Source of the DNA: Opitutaceae bacterium
Lineage (GTDB): Bacteria; Verrucomicrobiota; Verrucomicrobiia; Opitutales; Opitutaceae
Direction of reading: 5' to 3'
Length of the DNA: 64,000 nt
Assembly (NCBI GenBank): GCA_030648295.1
Contig: JAUSID010000035.1
Coordinates: 18,438-82,437 of the forward strand
Notes under the pieces: model-generated
Database searches by the model: none
What the model was told of the DNA's origin: nothing
Seen by the model: only the letters and a program-made list of their open reading frames with translations
Part shown: piece after piece, positions 18,258 through 28,223 of the stretch
How positions within the stretch are numbered: position 1 is the stretch's first letter
How the letters are laid out: every line of letters starts with the position of its first letter
Position numbers and translations under genes: made by a program

Positions 18258-19582
18258 TGTCGGATGTGGTGGTTATCGGCGGAGGTGTGGCCGGACTCGC
18301 TGCGGCCGGCGAGCTCGCGCGTCATGGATTTGCGGTGACGCTGCTGGAGGCGCGGGATCGGCTCGGCGGACGGATTCTCACGTTGCGACCGAAAGGGTGG
18401 CGAGCGCCGGTCGCGGCGGGCGCCGAGTTTCTGCACACCGGCAACGACGCGATCTGGAAACTGCTGCGAAAACACCGAATTCAAACCAAGCCGGCATCCG
18501 CCTGCCATTGGTTTTCCACTTCCCGCGGCATCGAGCCGATCGACGACATCACGAAACAGATCGAGGGCGTCACCGCGAAGATAAGACCGCGGCGGATGCA
18601 GGGCTGGTCATTTGCGGATTTCATGAGCGGGGCGGCGGCAGATTTTTCGAGCGAGGACCGGGCACTTGCGACGGAATTCGTCGAGGGATTCCAGGCGGCC
18701 ATACCCGAGAAGATGAGCGCGGTCGCGCTGCAGGGAGAAACGCTCGACACGACGGAGCAGTTCGTCCTGCCGCGTGGATACGATCGAGTAACGGCGGCGC
18801 TCGCGGCGGACGCGCGAAAGGCCGGCGTCAAAATCGTCTTGCGGTCGCCGGTGAAGGAAGTCGCGTGGAAAAAGGGCCGCGTCACGGTGCGTGCGGGCAC
18901 AACTATAATCACCGCGCGAGCCGTCGTGGTGGCGCTGCCGCTCGGCGTGCTTGCCGCCGCGAGGTCGGAGCGCGGCGCGGTTAGGTTCGAGCCGAGGCTG
19001 CGCGAAAAGGAGAAAGTGATTGCCGGCATGGAGGTCGGGCACGTCATTCGGGTGACGTTGCGCTTCGAGCGGCGCCGGTGGACCGGAATCCTGCCCCGCG
19101 TGCTGAAGCGCCGTGGCGGATTTGGTTTCGTGCATTCGCGCATCGATGGCGTGCCAACGTGGTGGGCGCTGAGCGGCCGTCCGGTGTTGACGGGCTGGGT
19201 GGGCGGACCATCGGCCCGGCAGCTGATCGGAAGATCGCGCTGCGGGATTCGCGAAAAGGCGTTGGGTTCGCTTGCGAAAATCCTCGACGTGGCCACGACG
19301 ACGCTGAGCGGCGCGGTCGCCGATTTCGCCACCCACAACTGGTCGCGCGATCCCTTCAGCCGTGGCGCCTACAGCTACATCGCCGTTGGGGGTGAGAATT
19401 GTTCCGAGCAACTGCGGCAGCCGGTGAATGCGACGCTTTTTTTCGCCGGCGAGGCGACGGCCGACGGTGAGGAAACAGGCACGGTGCATGGAGCCCCCAC
19501 CAGCGGGTTGCGCGCCGCCGGGGAGATACGGGCCGCGTTGCGGAAGCGCGGATCGCGCAAACGAAACCGTCGCTCGGCTTGA
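18257..19582 (+). CDS. Flavin-containing amine oxidoreductase
   Basis: The N-terminus is a dinucleotide-binding fold (VVVIGGGVAGLAAAGELARHGFAVTLLEARDRLGGRI) with GxGxxG and the following acidic residue plus the RxGGR motif for FAD. The C-terminus has the second FAD motif (NATLFFAGEATADGEETGTVHGAPTSGLRAAGEI). Together these define the monoamine-oxidase-like family (PF01593), which oxidises amines or polyamines using O2. The 441-residue length is normal. No membrane anchor or signal peptide is visible, so it should be cytoplasmic. The gene is convergent with the DUF1501 gene, the two stops being only a few bases apart. Confidence 0.88.
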   Translation: MSDVVVIGGGVAGLAAAGELARHGFAVTLLEARDRLGGRILTLRPKGWRAPVAAGAEFLHTGNDAIWKLLRKHRIQTKPASACHWFSTSRGIEPIDDITKQIEGVTAKIRPRRMQGWSFADFMSGAAADFSSEDRALATEFVEGFQAAIPEKMSAVALQGETLDTTEQFVLPRGYDRVTAALAADARKAGVKIVLRSPVKEVAWKKGRVTVRAGTTIITARAVVVALPLGVLAAARSERGAVRFEPRLREKEKVIAGMEVGHVIRVTLRFERRRWTGILPRVLKRRGGFGFVHSRIDGVPTWWALSGRPVLTGWVGGPSARQLIGRSRCGIREKALGSLAKILDVATTTLSGAVADFATHNWSRDPFSRGAYSYIAVGGENCSEQLRQPVNATLFFAGEATADGEETGTVHGAPTSGLRAAGEIRAALRKRGSRKRNRRSA

Positions 19583-19583
19583 A

Positions 19584-21125
19584 CTACGCGAACACGTCCA
19601 TGACCGCTTGGCCCTTGCCGTCGCTCGTCACGTAGAACGGCCGCTTCTCCACGTCGTAGCTGTGCGACGCGGGGATGCCCATCGCGCGGTAAATCGTCGC
19701 GTGCAGATCCGTGATGCTCACGGGATCCTTGATCGTCTTGCACGGCCGCTCGTCGGCGGTGACACCGTGGACGTAGCCGCGTTTCATTCCGCCGCCGAAC
19801 ATCAACACGCTGCCGGCGGCCGTGAAGTGCCGGTGCATGCCGTAGTGCTTCGGGTCGTTGATCACCTCGGGCACCTCGACCTGATCCTTCACGCCCTTGT
19901 CCGGTTTTCCCTCGACCATCATGTCGCGGCTGAACTCGCTCGCGAGGACGATGAGCGTGCGATCGAGCAATCCGCGCTCGTCGAGATCGCGCACGAGCTG
20001 CGCGATCGGCGCGTCAATCGCCTGCTTCATGCCGACCAGCCGCGAGTGCCCGTTTTCGTGCGTGTCCCAGTTCAGAAATGGAATGTACTCGGTCGTGACC
20101 TCGATGAACCGCGCGCCGACTTCGCAGAGCCGCCGCGCCAGCAGGCAGCCGAGTCCGAACCGGCCGACCATCCCTTCCTCGTATTTTCCGCCAAAACGAT
20201 CGCGCGGCGCGTCGAAGCGCATGCCGGGCTCGTAGCCGGGAAAATATTTTCGCGCGTTCTCGAGCGGCTCGAGTGCGAGATCGAAGGCTTTCGCCGCCGG
20301 CGAGCTCAGCAGCCGGTGCGCGTTGTCCATCGAGCGGAGCAGCGACTCGCGTTGATAGCTGCTGCCGTCGCGGCCGATCGGACTCGCTTCGAGCATCCGC
20401 CGGTAAAACTTGTCGCGATCCGCGAATCGTCCCGGGCTCATCCCGGCCGGGGGCCGCACGGAGTCCGCGGCCTGCTCGGGAAATGCCACATTGAACGGAC
20501 CATATTCGCTGCCGAGAAAACCCGCGGTGGTGAACGCCTTCAACTCCTCGCCCTCGCCGAGGTCGAAGCGCTGCCCGATGTTGATGAACGCGGGCACCGC
20601 CGGATCGAGCGGCCCGAGCGTGCGCGCGATCCATGCGCCCAGGTGTGGTGCGGCGACCGTCTGCGGCGGCACGTAGCCGGTGTGCCAGTTGAACTGGTGC
20701 CGCGAGTGCAGGATGAAGCCGAGGTCGGCCGCCTGCATGCCGCGAATCAGCGTCGCACGATCCATGACCTGCGCGATGTTTTCCAGTCCGGCGGAAAATT
20801 GGACGCCGTCGACGCTGGTCGGAATCGACGGAAACGTGCTGAGCACGTCGTGGGGATTCATGCCCGGCGTGAATGCGGTGTAGCGCTTCGGATCGAACGT
20901 TTCCGTGTGTGCCATGCCGCCGGCCATCCAGAGCACAATCACACGATCGGCGGTCGGCTTGATTTTCCCGGCCGGCTCCTTCGCCGCGAATGCGCGCGGC
21001 GCGCCCGCGGCGAGCGCGGCGAGCGTCGCGGCCGAGGCCGTCTTCAGAAAGTCACGACGCGACCACAGGTCGGGGTTCGCCTGACGACAGGCGTACTGAC
21101 GGGCGAGGTGGTGGAGATTCATCAA
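19584..21125 (-). CDS. DUF1501 family exported protein
   Basis: The N-terminus carries a twin-arginine-type signal (WSRRDFLKTASAATLAALAAGAPRAFA), consistent with export of a folded protein. The body has the DUF1501 pattern: RVIVLWMAGGMAHTETFDPK, LIRGMQAADLGFILHSRHQFNWHTGY, FIEVTTEYIPFLNWDTHENGHSRLVGM, DRTLIVLASEFSRD and GRDH-type HYGMHRHFTAAGSVLMFGGG. The fold is alkaline-phosphatase/sulfatase-like but function is not known. Its start overlaps the stop of the PSCyt/PSD1 gene by ATGA (21122-21125), the usual two-gene operon of Planctomycetota and Verrucomicrobiota. Confidence 0.9.
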   Translation of the reverse strand: MMNLHHLARQYACRQANPDLWSRRDFLKTASAATLAALAAGAPRAFAAKEPAGKIKPTADRVIVLWMAGGMAHTETFDPKRYTAFTPGMNPHDVLSTFPSIPTSVDGVQFSAGLENIAQVMDRATLIRGMQAADLGFILHSRHQFNWHTGYVPPQTVAAPHLGAWIARTLGPLDPAVPAFINIGQRFDLGEGEELKAFTTAGFLGSEYGPFNVAFPEQAADSVRPPAGMSPGRFADRDKFYRRMLEASPIGRDGSSYQRESLLRSMDNAHRLLSSPAAKAFDLALEPLENARKYFPGYEPGMRFDAPRDRFGGKYEEGMVGRFGLGCLLARRLCEVGARFIEVTTEYIPFLNWDTHENGHSRLVGMKQAIDAPIAQLVRDLDERGLLDRTLIVLASEFSRDMMVEGKPDKGVKDQVEVPEVINDPKHYGMHRHFTAAGSVLMFGGGMKRGYVHGVTADERPCKTIKDPVSITDLHATIYRAMGIPASHSYDVEKRPFYVTSDGKGQAVMDVFA

Positions 21126-23602
21126 TGGATCAGTTGAAATTCCGGCAGCATGGCGAGGACCCAGAGGAGATCCTCGACGCCTTCGCGTTTCACCGGGGCT
21201 CCGACAACCTCTTCCGCGATGCCGCGCTCCTCCGGCGTTGGCTTGCGACTCAGCGTTTGGAGATAAAGCGATTCGACGAGCGTGGGCGCGCCGGCGGCAG
21301 TGGTGGCCACGATTTTTTCCGCGCCTTGGGTGAGCAACGACGCGAGCGTCGCACCGTTGGTGAGTTCGAGCGCCTGCAAGGTCGTCGCGGTTGCCTGCCT
21401 CACCGTCACGACCTGCTCGCGATTCGGCCGGCCCAGCGCGGTCATGAGTGGATCGGCGAACACGAGCGAAGCGCGCTGCACCGGCAGCGTGTCCTTCGGC
21501 GCCGCCGCCACATCCATGAAATAGCGGCCCATTTTCCAGGGCGCCAGATCCACCCCGCCGAGTTCCACCGCGTTGCTGCCGGCCTCACCGCCACCGCGGA
21601 CGGTCCAGCTGCGGTCGGAAACGAAATCCATTACCTTGGCGCCGGCGCGTACGCGCGCATAGAGCAGCAGGCCGGCGGGTGAATCCGGGTCCGGACGCGC
21701 GTCGGTCTTGACCGAAACCAGCCGGCCTTCATCCGGGGGCATGTTGGCGGCCGTGATTTCGATGGTATTTTCGCCGGCCCGCAGCAGGGCGGCGACGTCG
21801 ATCCAATCGGCGCCGGTGCTGTTGCGTTTGGCCGATGCTCCGCCGGCTTTTCCGTTGATCCTGATGGTGTAGTTGTCGTCGGCACTAATCGCGAAGTGCG
21901 CCTCGGTGGGCGCGGCCGCGAGGTTAACGACCCGGCGAAAAACGTGGCTGACCGGGGCCGCCTTCTGATCGGCTCCCGCCGTGGCCCAGATCCACTTTGG
22001 CTCCAGCGGGAGCGGATCCCTCGCGGCGTTCAGCGCGGCCAGCCGGTTGATCTTTGCGTCCGCCTTCGGCCGGTCCAATCCGGCCACCGTGACGATGGCG
22101 TCGGAAAACTGCTCTGCGCTCAGGCGGCGCACGGCGGGTCCGCGGAAAACAAAATGATCCTCCATCTCGCCCAGACTCACGGCCCGAAGCTGATACGCGC
22201 GCGAGGTGAGGATTCGCGCGATGGTGTGCTTCAAGTCGAACTGGTGCGCGACCAGGTCTTCGGCGAGCCAGTCCATCAATTCCGGCGACCACGCGGCTTT
22301 GTCCATCTCGTCGACCGGCTCGACGAGCCCGTAGCCAAGGAATCGCTGCCACAGCCGGTTCACGATGGTGCGCGGCAGCCGGCCGTTGTTGCGGCCCGTG
22401 ATCACGTCGGCGAGTTGCCGCCGGCGCGTGGCGGGATCGGCCTGCACATCGATGGCGCCGAGTTCGTCGTAGAGGAACTTCACCCGCGCGACGTGGCCGG
22501 TGGGTTTGTCGCACTCGGCGATCTCGAGCGGGCCGTTCGCGTAGATGCCCGCCAGCCCATACGAGTCGTCGAGCGTGTAATCGTTGATGAAGCTGTCGTG
22601 GCACGACGCACATTTCAGGTTCACGCCGAGGAAAACCTGCGCGATGCCCTGCGCCGCCTGCATCGGCGGCACCATGCTGGCGTTCACCGCGCCGCGCCAG
22701 AGGATGCCGTTCGCGAAACCCTCGGCGGCCGCGCCGGGGTTGATCAGCTCCGCCACGAAACGATCGTAGGGCACGTTTCGGGCGAGGGCCGAATAGAGCC
22801 ACCCCGTGATCGCCCGCCGGCCGCCGTCGGTGTAGCCAGGACCCTTGTAGTCGTTTCGCAGGAGATCGTTCCAGAAGGTCAGCCAGTGCTCGGCGTAACG
22901 CTGATTGTCGGCGAGCAGCCGCTGCACGAGCCGCGTGCGCTTGTCGGGTGCGCGGTCCGCCACGAATGCCTCGAGTTCAGCCGGCGGCGGAAGCAATCCG
23001 ACCGTGTCGAGCCACACGCGTCGCGCGTACATGCGATCGCCGATGGTTTCGCCCCACGAAATCTTTTGCGTCGCGAAATAGGCATCGACGAAACCATCGA
23101 GCGGGTTTTGGAAGCCCGGGTTGGGCGCGAGGCTCGCGACATCTCGCGGGTGGAGGTTGGCCGGCACGTGCTTGAAAAATGTGATTTGCTCCGGCCAGGG
23201 CATGCCCTGGTCAATCCACGTGCGGAACACGGCGACCTGATCGCGCGTGAGCTTTTTTCCTTTTTTCGGCATCAGCGCATCCGGGTTGAGGCCGGAGATC
23301 ATTTCGATGACGTCGCTCTCGGCGCTGCGGCCCGCGACGGCCGCGGGGCCGGTCTCGCCGCCCTCGAGGAAGTCGGCGCGCGTTTCGAGGCTGAAACCGC
23401 CCTTCGCCTTGCCGCGGGCGTGGCATTGCACGCAACTCGCCTCGAAGATCGGCTGGATGTCGCGCGCGAAATCGACGCGTTGGTTCGCCGGAGCGGGAAG
23501 TTGCGCCGCCATGCCAGCCGGCAGCCTGGCCATGGCGTGGCCGGCGGTGGCGAGGCCAAGCGCCACCGCGGTGACGTGAATTTTGGAGACAGCGAATATC
23601 AT
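21122..23602 (-). CDS. PSCyt1/DUF1549/DUF1553 (PSD1) cytochrome-type protein
   Basis: After a signal-like start (MIFAVSKIHVTAVALGLATAGHAMA), the PSCyt1 domain has a haem-binding CVQCH (FEASCVQCHARGKAKGGFSLETRADFLEGG). DUF1549 follows (DGFVDAYFATQ, YARRVWLDTVGLLPPPAELEAF, YAEHWLTFWNDLLRNDY) including a second CxxCH (LKCASCHDSF). DUF1553 (RRQLADVITGRNNGRLPRTIVNRLWQRFLGYGLVEPVDE, LTSRAYQL) occupies the C-terminal half, with an additional sandwich-like insert. The protein probably works with the co-transcribed DUF1501 protein in the periplasm. The start at 23602 was chosen for the signal peptide; an upstream frame extends to 23716. Confidence 0.9.
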   Translation of the reverse strand: MIFAVSKIHVTAVALGLATAGHAMARLPAGMAAQLPAPANQRVDFARDIQPIFEASCVQCHARGKAKGGFSLETRADFLEGGETGPAAVAGRSAESDVIEMISGLNPDALMPKKGKKLTRDQVAVFRTWIDQGMPWPEQITFFKHVPANLHPRDVASLAPNPGFQNPLDGFVDAYFATQKISWGETIGDRMYARRVWLDTVGLLPPPAELEAFVADRAPDKRTRLVQRLLADNQRYAEHWLTFWNDLLRNDYKGPGYTDGGRRAITGWLYSALARNVPYDRFVAELINPGAAAEGFANGILWRGAVNASMVPPMQAAQGIAQVFLGVNLKCASCHDSFINDYTLDDSYGLAGIYANGPLEIAECDKPTGHVARVKFLYDELGAIDVQADPATRRRQLADVITGRNNGRLPRTIVNRLWQRFLGYGLVEPVDEMDKAAWSPELMDWLAEDLVAHQFDLKHTIARILTSRAYQLRAVSLGEMEDHFVFRGPAVRRLSAEQFSDAIVTVAGLDRPKADAKINRLAALNAARDPLPLEPKWIWATAGADQKAAPVSHVFRRVVNLAAAPTEAHFAISADDNYTIRINGKAGGASAKRNSTGADWIDVAALLRAGENTIEITAANMPPDEGRLVSVKTDARPDPDSPAGLLLYARVRAGAKVMDFVSDRSWTVRGGGEAGSNAVELGGVDLAPWKMGRYFMDVAAAPKDTLPVQRASLVFADPLMTALGRPNREQVVTVRQATATTLQALELTNGATLASLLTQGAEKIVATTAAGAPTLVESLYLQTLSRKPTPEERGIAEEVVGAPVKREGVEDLLWVLAMLPEFQLIH

Positions 23603-24456
23603 GCGACGGTGTGGGTCCGGCGACGGAAACGTGGGAGTGATAAAGAAGCGCGAACTACGCCGGTCCTGCAAGGCCGCAAGTGGGCGCGCGTTGCGGACAA
23701 CCGTTCTCGCGTGCAATCAGCGGGTAGGGAGGATCGGTGAGGCGGTGGTCGGTAAAGCGGTGAGGCGGTGAAACGGTGAAACGGTGAAACGGTGAGGTCG
23801 GTGAAGCGGTGAGGCGGTGATCAGATGTTCAGATGGTCGGATGGTCGGATGATCGGATGATCGGCGAAGCCGTCGTCGCTGGCGGCGGGCGGATTGGCGG
23901 AACCAGCGAAACCCTCACGCCGTCAGCTACCCGACCATCTGGGCATCCGATCCATCCGCTCATCTGACCATCTGGTGATCAATCCGCGGCAGCGTGACCT
24001 CCTTTACGGTCTGCATTCCGTTTTGGAGGGCGGCGCTGCTGCTGGGAGCGCGACCGCCCCCGGTCGCCCATAGGCCAATATTTTTTACGCGATCAGAATT
24101 TCATCGTTCTCGTCTTCTTAATCATAATCCCTGGTCGCCTGCGGCGCCGCCAAAGGCGGGTAAACCCTGGTCGCCTTCGGCGCCGCCACAGGCGGGTGAA
24201 CCCTGGCCGCCTACGGCGCCGCCGAAGGCGGGCAAGCTTTCTCTTTCTCTCGGGAGGGTAGGCAGCGAAGCAGGGAAAGCGGAAGGAAGGATATCAGGAT
24301 TGCGACCGGGGGCGGTCGCGCTCCCAGGCGGCAACTGGAAGCCGCAGCCACTCGGAAAAAGATGCGCGTCGAGGAAGTGGTTCAAAGTTAACCCGAACTG
24401 CCTTCCGGAGAGAAAGACACCGTCTCACCGGAGCACTGCTTCACCGATTCACCGAT
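23603..24456. repeat. 854-bp repeat-rich intergenic region
   Basis: No gene is supported. From about 23736 to 23862 runs a degenerate tandem array of GTGAAACGG/GTGAGGCGG and ATGGTCGG units. A copy of the GCGACCGCCCCCGGTCGC palindrome family is at 24044-24069, and an inverted copy at 24302-24325. Between them lies a 36-bp tandem array (next entry). The 19-bp segment at 23737-23755 recurs exactly at 63899-63917. Confidence 0.75.
24129..24236. repeat. Three tandem 36-bp units
   Basis: Three contiguous 36-bp units starting CCCTGGTCGCCT or a close variant each contain CGGCGCCG and a flanking CGCCT/AGGCG inverted pair. Third-position differences between units suggest age rather than recent slippage. 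They could be read as 12-residue repeats on the plus strand but no start or gene context supports translation. Confidence 0.8.
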
Positions 24457-25404
24457 TCACCGTCCGCCGGCCGCAGGCACCACCACCCACCGGACCTTGT
24501 AGAATTGCTCGTCCGGAACGGAGCACGATTGGTCCGGATGCAGGAACTGGATACGGAGCGACCACCAGTTTGGCCGTTCCGCCTCAACGAACGCGAGCTG
24601 ACCCGTGATCGGATGCTGGCTGATGCACTTGATTGAGGAACGGGCGGAAAGCGCCGGGTGGGGGACAAGTGCATTCACATCGCGGTCAAACAACCAGCAG
24701 TGCGCAGCGGTGGTGACGGACAAGAACGAAGTGTGCGGAACCGGATAGAGATCGTGTCCGCTGCCCTCGGGCAGCTGCAAACCGCCGACGAGCCTCAATC
24801 TTGGCGCGGTCGTTTCCCAGTCGACGAGCTGGTAGCGGCGGATCTCGCGGTCCGCAAGGGCCCACAGGATTTTTCGCGATTCGTCCCAGACGACGCCGTG
24901 GCCGGTCGGGAGTTCAGTGCGCCAGAGCTCACGGCCGGGCGACGCGATTTCGAAGAGGATCAGCGCATCACCCTTCGTGCCTTGCGGATCCCGCGAGGCG
25001 GCGACGGCGACGCGGCCGTTCGGCAGCAGATCGGCGGAGTGGGCGTTCACCGCACGACCATAAAAAAGCACGCTGTCCTTTTCCCGGTCGACGAGCGCCA
25101 CGGCGCCGCCGGAGGACGTGATCAGGATGCGGCGGCCGCCGTCGAACGGCTTGCACTCGTCGGTCGAGCGAAAGAGCCCATGGTATTCCGCGGGCAGATC
25201 GCGCCGGCCCGCTGCCTGCCAGCTCCAGATCTTTTTCGGTGCGCCCGCGGCATCGCGCGCATCGAGGTCGAGAATGAACACTTCGTCGCGCCCACACACG
25301 ACCAGTTCGCGGTTCGCGCGCGCCGCACCCGCTGCAGCGGACGCGACGGGCGCGGCCAGCGGTACCATCATAAGCAAAGCGAAGGCGAGGGGCGGGGTCT
25401 TCAT
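24457..25404 (-). CDS. Secreted DUF6528-like protein
   Basis: A signal peptide (MKTPPLAFALLMMVPLAAPVASAAAG) precedes a repetitive beta-propeller-like sequence: ELVVCGRDEVFILDLD, GGAVALVDREKDSVLFYGRAVNAHSADLLPNGRVAVAAS, GDALILFEIASPGRELWRTELPTGHGVVWDESRKILWALADREIRRY, LPEGSGHDLYPVP. The pattern resembles DUF6528 proteins found in carbohydrate-degrading bacteria; the assignment is from memory of the sequence style. Function is unknown. An ATG at 25437 would add 11 residues; the start at 25404 places the hydrophobic core of the signal correctly. Confidence 0.7.
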   Translation of the reverse strand: MKTPPLAFALLMMVPLAAPVASAAAGAARANRELVVCGRDEVFILDLDARDAAGAPKKIWSWQAAGRRDLPAEYHGLFRSTDECKPFDGGRRILITSSGGAVALVDREKDSVLFYGRAVNAHSADLLPNGRVAVAASRDPQGTKGDALILFEIASPGRELWRTELPTGHGVVWDESRKILWALADREIRRYQLVDWETTAPRLRLVGGLQLPEGSGHDLYPVPHTSFLSVTTAAHCWLFDRDVNALVPHPALSARSSIKCISQHPITGQLAFVEAERPNWWSLRIQFLHPDQSCSVPDEQFYKVRWVVVPAAGGR

Positions 25405-25643
25405 GGAGCGGAGGTGCGAGCAAACGGTGTGACGCATGCGCCTTGATTCCTAACGCGAAACTCGCAACCCAAAACCCGAAACGTGCGGCGAGCCGCCGTT
25501 CGGCATTACTCCGATATGTAACGCTGGAACTTTTCCGGTTCGTTCCTCGAACCAATCGAGTGCGAAGATTTCAGCGACAGCAACTTGCGCGGCCGACGTT
25601 GAACTCGCGCCATGCCACCGTGTCTTTGTGGCAACCCCGAGCC

Positions 25644-25904
25644 ATGAACCCACACGAAGAGTTTGGCGAAATTCTCCGCCGCGTCGCACCCCTCCCCGCA
25701 TCGGGAAAAGGAGAGTCTCTGTTGGACTACTTTTCGCGCGCCATTCAGACGATGGATACACTGTCGCTCATGGAGTTTCGCGACTTTTGCGCCGCACAGA
25801 ACGAGGAAACCGACGCCGAGGTGACGATGTTGGAAATCATCGACGGCCAGCTTGCGCTGCGAGAAATCGCGGCCCGCCCGGATGCAAGCGACCCGGAAAT
25901 GTAG
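25644..25904 (+). CDS. Small acidic protein of unknown function
   Basis: The 86-residue product (MNPHEEFGEILRRVAPLPASGKGESLLDYFSRAIQTMDTLSLMEFRDFCAAQNEETDAEVTMLEI...) is predicted mostly helical with no signal or membrane segment. It is not recognised. Its last 68 bp overlap the 3' end of the convergent MMPL gene. Composition is more protein-like than the other frames around it, which supports it being real. The 239-bp upstream gap may contain its promoter; nothing specific is seen. Confidence 0.6.
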   Translation: MNPHEEFGEILRRVAPLPASGKGESLLDYFSRAIQTMDTLSLMEFRDFCAAQNEETDAEVTMLEIIDGQLALREIAARPDASDPEM

Positions 25905-28116
25905 GCAACCACCAGTTCCAGTCACCGAGCAGCCGCATGGTCGCGGGGACGATTAGCAGCCGGACAATGGTGGCGTCGAAGGCGACGGCGACGGCGAGCC
26001 CCAGCCCGAATTGGCGGCTGGCGGTAAGGCCAAAGAAACCGAACGAGCCGAACAGGCAGACCATGACCGCGGCCGCACTGGTGATGATTCCCGCGGTGGC
26101 ACCGAGTCCGCCGGCGACGGACATGATGTTGGTCGCGCCGGCGCGGAACCGGTCCCGTACCTCGCTCAAAAGAAATATCTCGTAATCCATGGACAGCCCG
26201 AAAAGCACGGTGAAGAGCATCAGCACGACGAACGAATTCAGGCCGCCCGGCGGTTCGATTCCGAGCAGGCGGGCGCCGTGCCCGTCCTGAAAAACGAGCA
26301 CGAGAAAACCGTACGCCACGATCACCGAGAGGAGGTTCGCCGCGACCGCCTTTGCCGGCACCGCCAGCGAGCGGAAAACGACGAGCAACAAGACGAAGGT
26401 GAGCAGCATGACGGCGACGATCACGCGGCCAACACTCTGAAACATCTCCACGTCGAAATCATGAATGATGGCCGTACCGCCGCCGACGTTCACCTGGAGC
26501 TGCGCGCCGGGCGTTTTCGACCCCGGGCCGGCGCGCAGGGTTTTCACGAGTTCGATGACATCGCGCATTTCGGGCGCGACGCGCGGCACGAGGATCATCA
26601 CGGCGGTTCTCCCATCGGCGCTCACGATCGAGTGTGCGGTTTCCGCGAGCTCCGGCGGCAAGGCGCCAGCTCCAATGGCCAGCCGGGACGGGCCGATCGC
26701 GTCCAGCCAACGCGGATACCCGAGCACATGGGCAATGGAGGGATGGCGTTGCAGCTCGGATGCCAGGGCGAGCGTCGCGTGCTGATACTCGGGCTCCCAT
26801 ATTTGCCGGCCTGGTTTCGCGTCCAGCGTGAGCACGGTCGGGCCCATCCATCCCGGTTGAAACTGTGTGACGAGCAGGTCGTAACCGCGCCGGGATTCCT
26901 CGTCGGCCGGCAAATCCTGCGCAGTTATCTTCCAGGCCTGCGCCCGCAGCGCCGACCACCCGAAGGGCGCGCACAGCGCCAGCGCGAGCGCAAGGTAGGT
27001 CCACGGCCGGCGCATGACGCGAGTCGACCAGGCGGCCCAGCCGCTCGACCGGACTGCGGTGACGGCCCGCCGTGGCGCCGGCAGGACGCGATCGGCCCCG
27101 AAGTGCAGCAAGGCCGGCAGCAGGGTGAGCGTCGCCGCCACTGCCGTCGCGATCACCGCGATGCCGCCGAGCGCCAGGCTTTGGACGAACCGCGCGTTGA
27201 CGAGAAACAGCGCGGCAAATCCGCCCGCGACCGCAATCCCCGCCACGACAATGGCGGGGCCGGCGCGGTGAATCGCGGCGAGCACGGCGCCCTCGGCGGT
27301 GTGGCCGTCGCGGCGTTCGTGGCGATAATGACTCAACACGAACAGCGCGTAATCCGTGCCGGCGCCGAGGCCGATCATCGTGATCACGTTTTGCGCAAGC
27401 GTGCTGACGGGCAGCCAGATGCTCGCCACGTAAAGGAACGCGCTGCTGAGAACCACGGCCGCCGCGGCGATTGCGAGTGCCAGTGCCGCGGCAAACACGG
27501 TCCGAAACGCGAGGAAAAGTACCAGCAGCGTCAACGGCACGCCGACCGACTCCGCGCGCAACAAGTCGGCCGACGAGCGCCGGTTGAGATCGTGAAACAT
27601 CGCGGCCATCCCGGTGACGTGGGTGCTGAATCCGGACGGCAGCTCGCGGGCAGCGAGGAGCGCGCGCAGTTCCGCGGTGAAATTCTCCGCGTCGATCAGA
27701 AGTTCGGCGTCGGCTTGCACGAGCAGCAGGGCAGAGTGGCCGTCGCGGCCAATGAGCTCGGGCCAGCCGGTATTCCATGCGTGGGTCACGCGATGGATTC
27801 GGGCATCCGTGGTGAGCCGGGCCGTGAGGTCCGCCACGACCGCGGGCAACCGGGCGGCGCTCTCCTCAGGAGCGATTACAACGACCGGGATGGGATGAGC
27901 GGCGCCGCGGCCGAAATCCGCGTTCAGCCGCATCATTACCGCATGGGATTCGCTCCCTCGAATCGCCTCGCTGCCACCGTGGGCCACGCGGCCGAGTCGG
28001 AGCGCGAATGGCGCTGCGACGGCGAGTGCGACGCACCAGGCCACGATGACTGCGCGCGGTCGCCCCATGATCCACCGGGCGTACCATTCGAGCCGGGGTG
28101 TGGGGTGGGGAACCAT
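25837..28116 (-). CDS. MMPL/RND-family membrane transporter
   Basis: The protein has the two-fold RND organisation: TM1 (AVIVAWCVALAVAAPFALRLG), a periplasmic loop to about residue 195, a cluster of five membrane helices (VPLTLLVLFLAFRTVFAAALALAIAAAAVVLSSAF, AQNVITMIGLGAGTDYALFVLSHYRHE, IVVAGIAVAGGFAALFL), then a second TM, loop and cluster (VMLLTFVLLLVVFRSLAVPAKAVAANLLSVIVAYGFLVLVF, VLFGLSMDYEIFLLSEVRD). GAGTDYALF and GLSMDYEIFL are the conserved aspartate-containing motifs of MMPL transporters that export lipids or small hydrophobic molecules with proton motive force. No partner genes are adjacent. Confidence 0.9.
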   Translation of the reverse strand: MVPHPTPRLEWYARWIMGRPRAVIVAWCVALAVAAPFALRLGRVAHGGSEAIRGSESHAVMMRLNADFGRGAAHPIPVVVIAPEESAARLPAVVADLTARLTTDARIHRVTHAWNTGWPELIGRDGHSALLLVQADAELLIDAENFTAELRALLAARELPSGFSTHVTGMAAMFHDLNRRSSADLLRAESVGVPLTLLVLFLAFRTVFAAALALAIAAAAVVLSSAFLYVASIWLPVSTLAQNVITMIGLGAGTDYALFVLSHYRHERRDGHTAEGAVLAAIHRAGPAIVVAGIAVAGGFAALFLVNARFVQSLALGGIAVIATAVAATLTLLPALLHFGADRVLPAPRRAVTAVRSSGWAAWSTRVMRRPWTYLALALALCAPFGWSALRAQAWKITAQDLPADEESRRGYDLLVTQFQPGWMGPTVLTLDAKPGRQIWEPEYQHATLALASELQRHPSIAHVLGYPRWLDAIGPSRLAIGAGALPPELAETAHSIVSADGRTAVMILVPRVAPEMRDVIELVKTLRAGPGSKTPGAQLQVNVGGGTAIIHDFDVEMFQSVGRVIVAVMLLTFVLLLVVFRSLAVPAKAVAANLLSVIVAYGFLVLVFQDGHGARLLGIEPPGGLNSFVVLMLFTVLFGLSMDYEIFLLSEVRDRFRAGATNIMSVAGGLGATAGIITSAAAVMVCLFGSFGFFGLTASRQFGLGLAVAVAFDATIVRLLIVPATMRLLGDWNWWLPTFPGRLHPGGPRFLAAQAGRR

Positions 28117-28223
28117 GTCTCCTCATGCGCGATTTCGCCCCGGGAGGGATCGTTCCTTCGGCCGCTTCCCGCCGCGGGACCAGAATGGCCGAAGCCCCCA
28201 TTACCGGCCGACCGTCGTCCGAC

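Noticed and set aside
21896..23740. Long plus-strand open frame (about 610 codons) opposite the PSCyt/PSD1 gene
   Set aside because: Shadow frame in high-GC sequence; the minus-strand gene has clear CxxCH and DUF1549/1553 motifs.
24129..24236. Possible CRISPR array (36-bp repeats)
   Set aside because: The three units are contiguous with no spacers and no cas genes are nearby; it is a simple tandem repeat.
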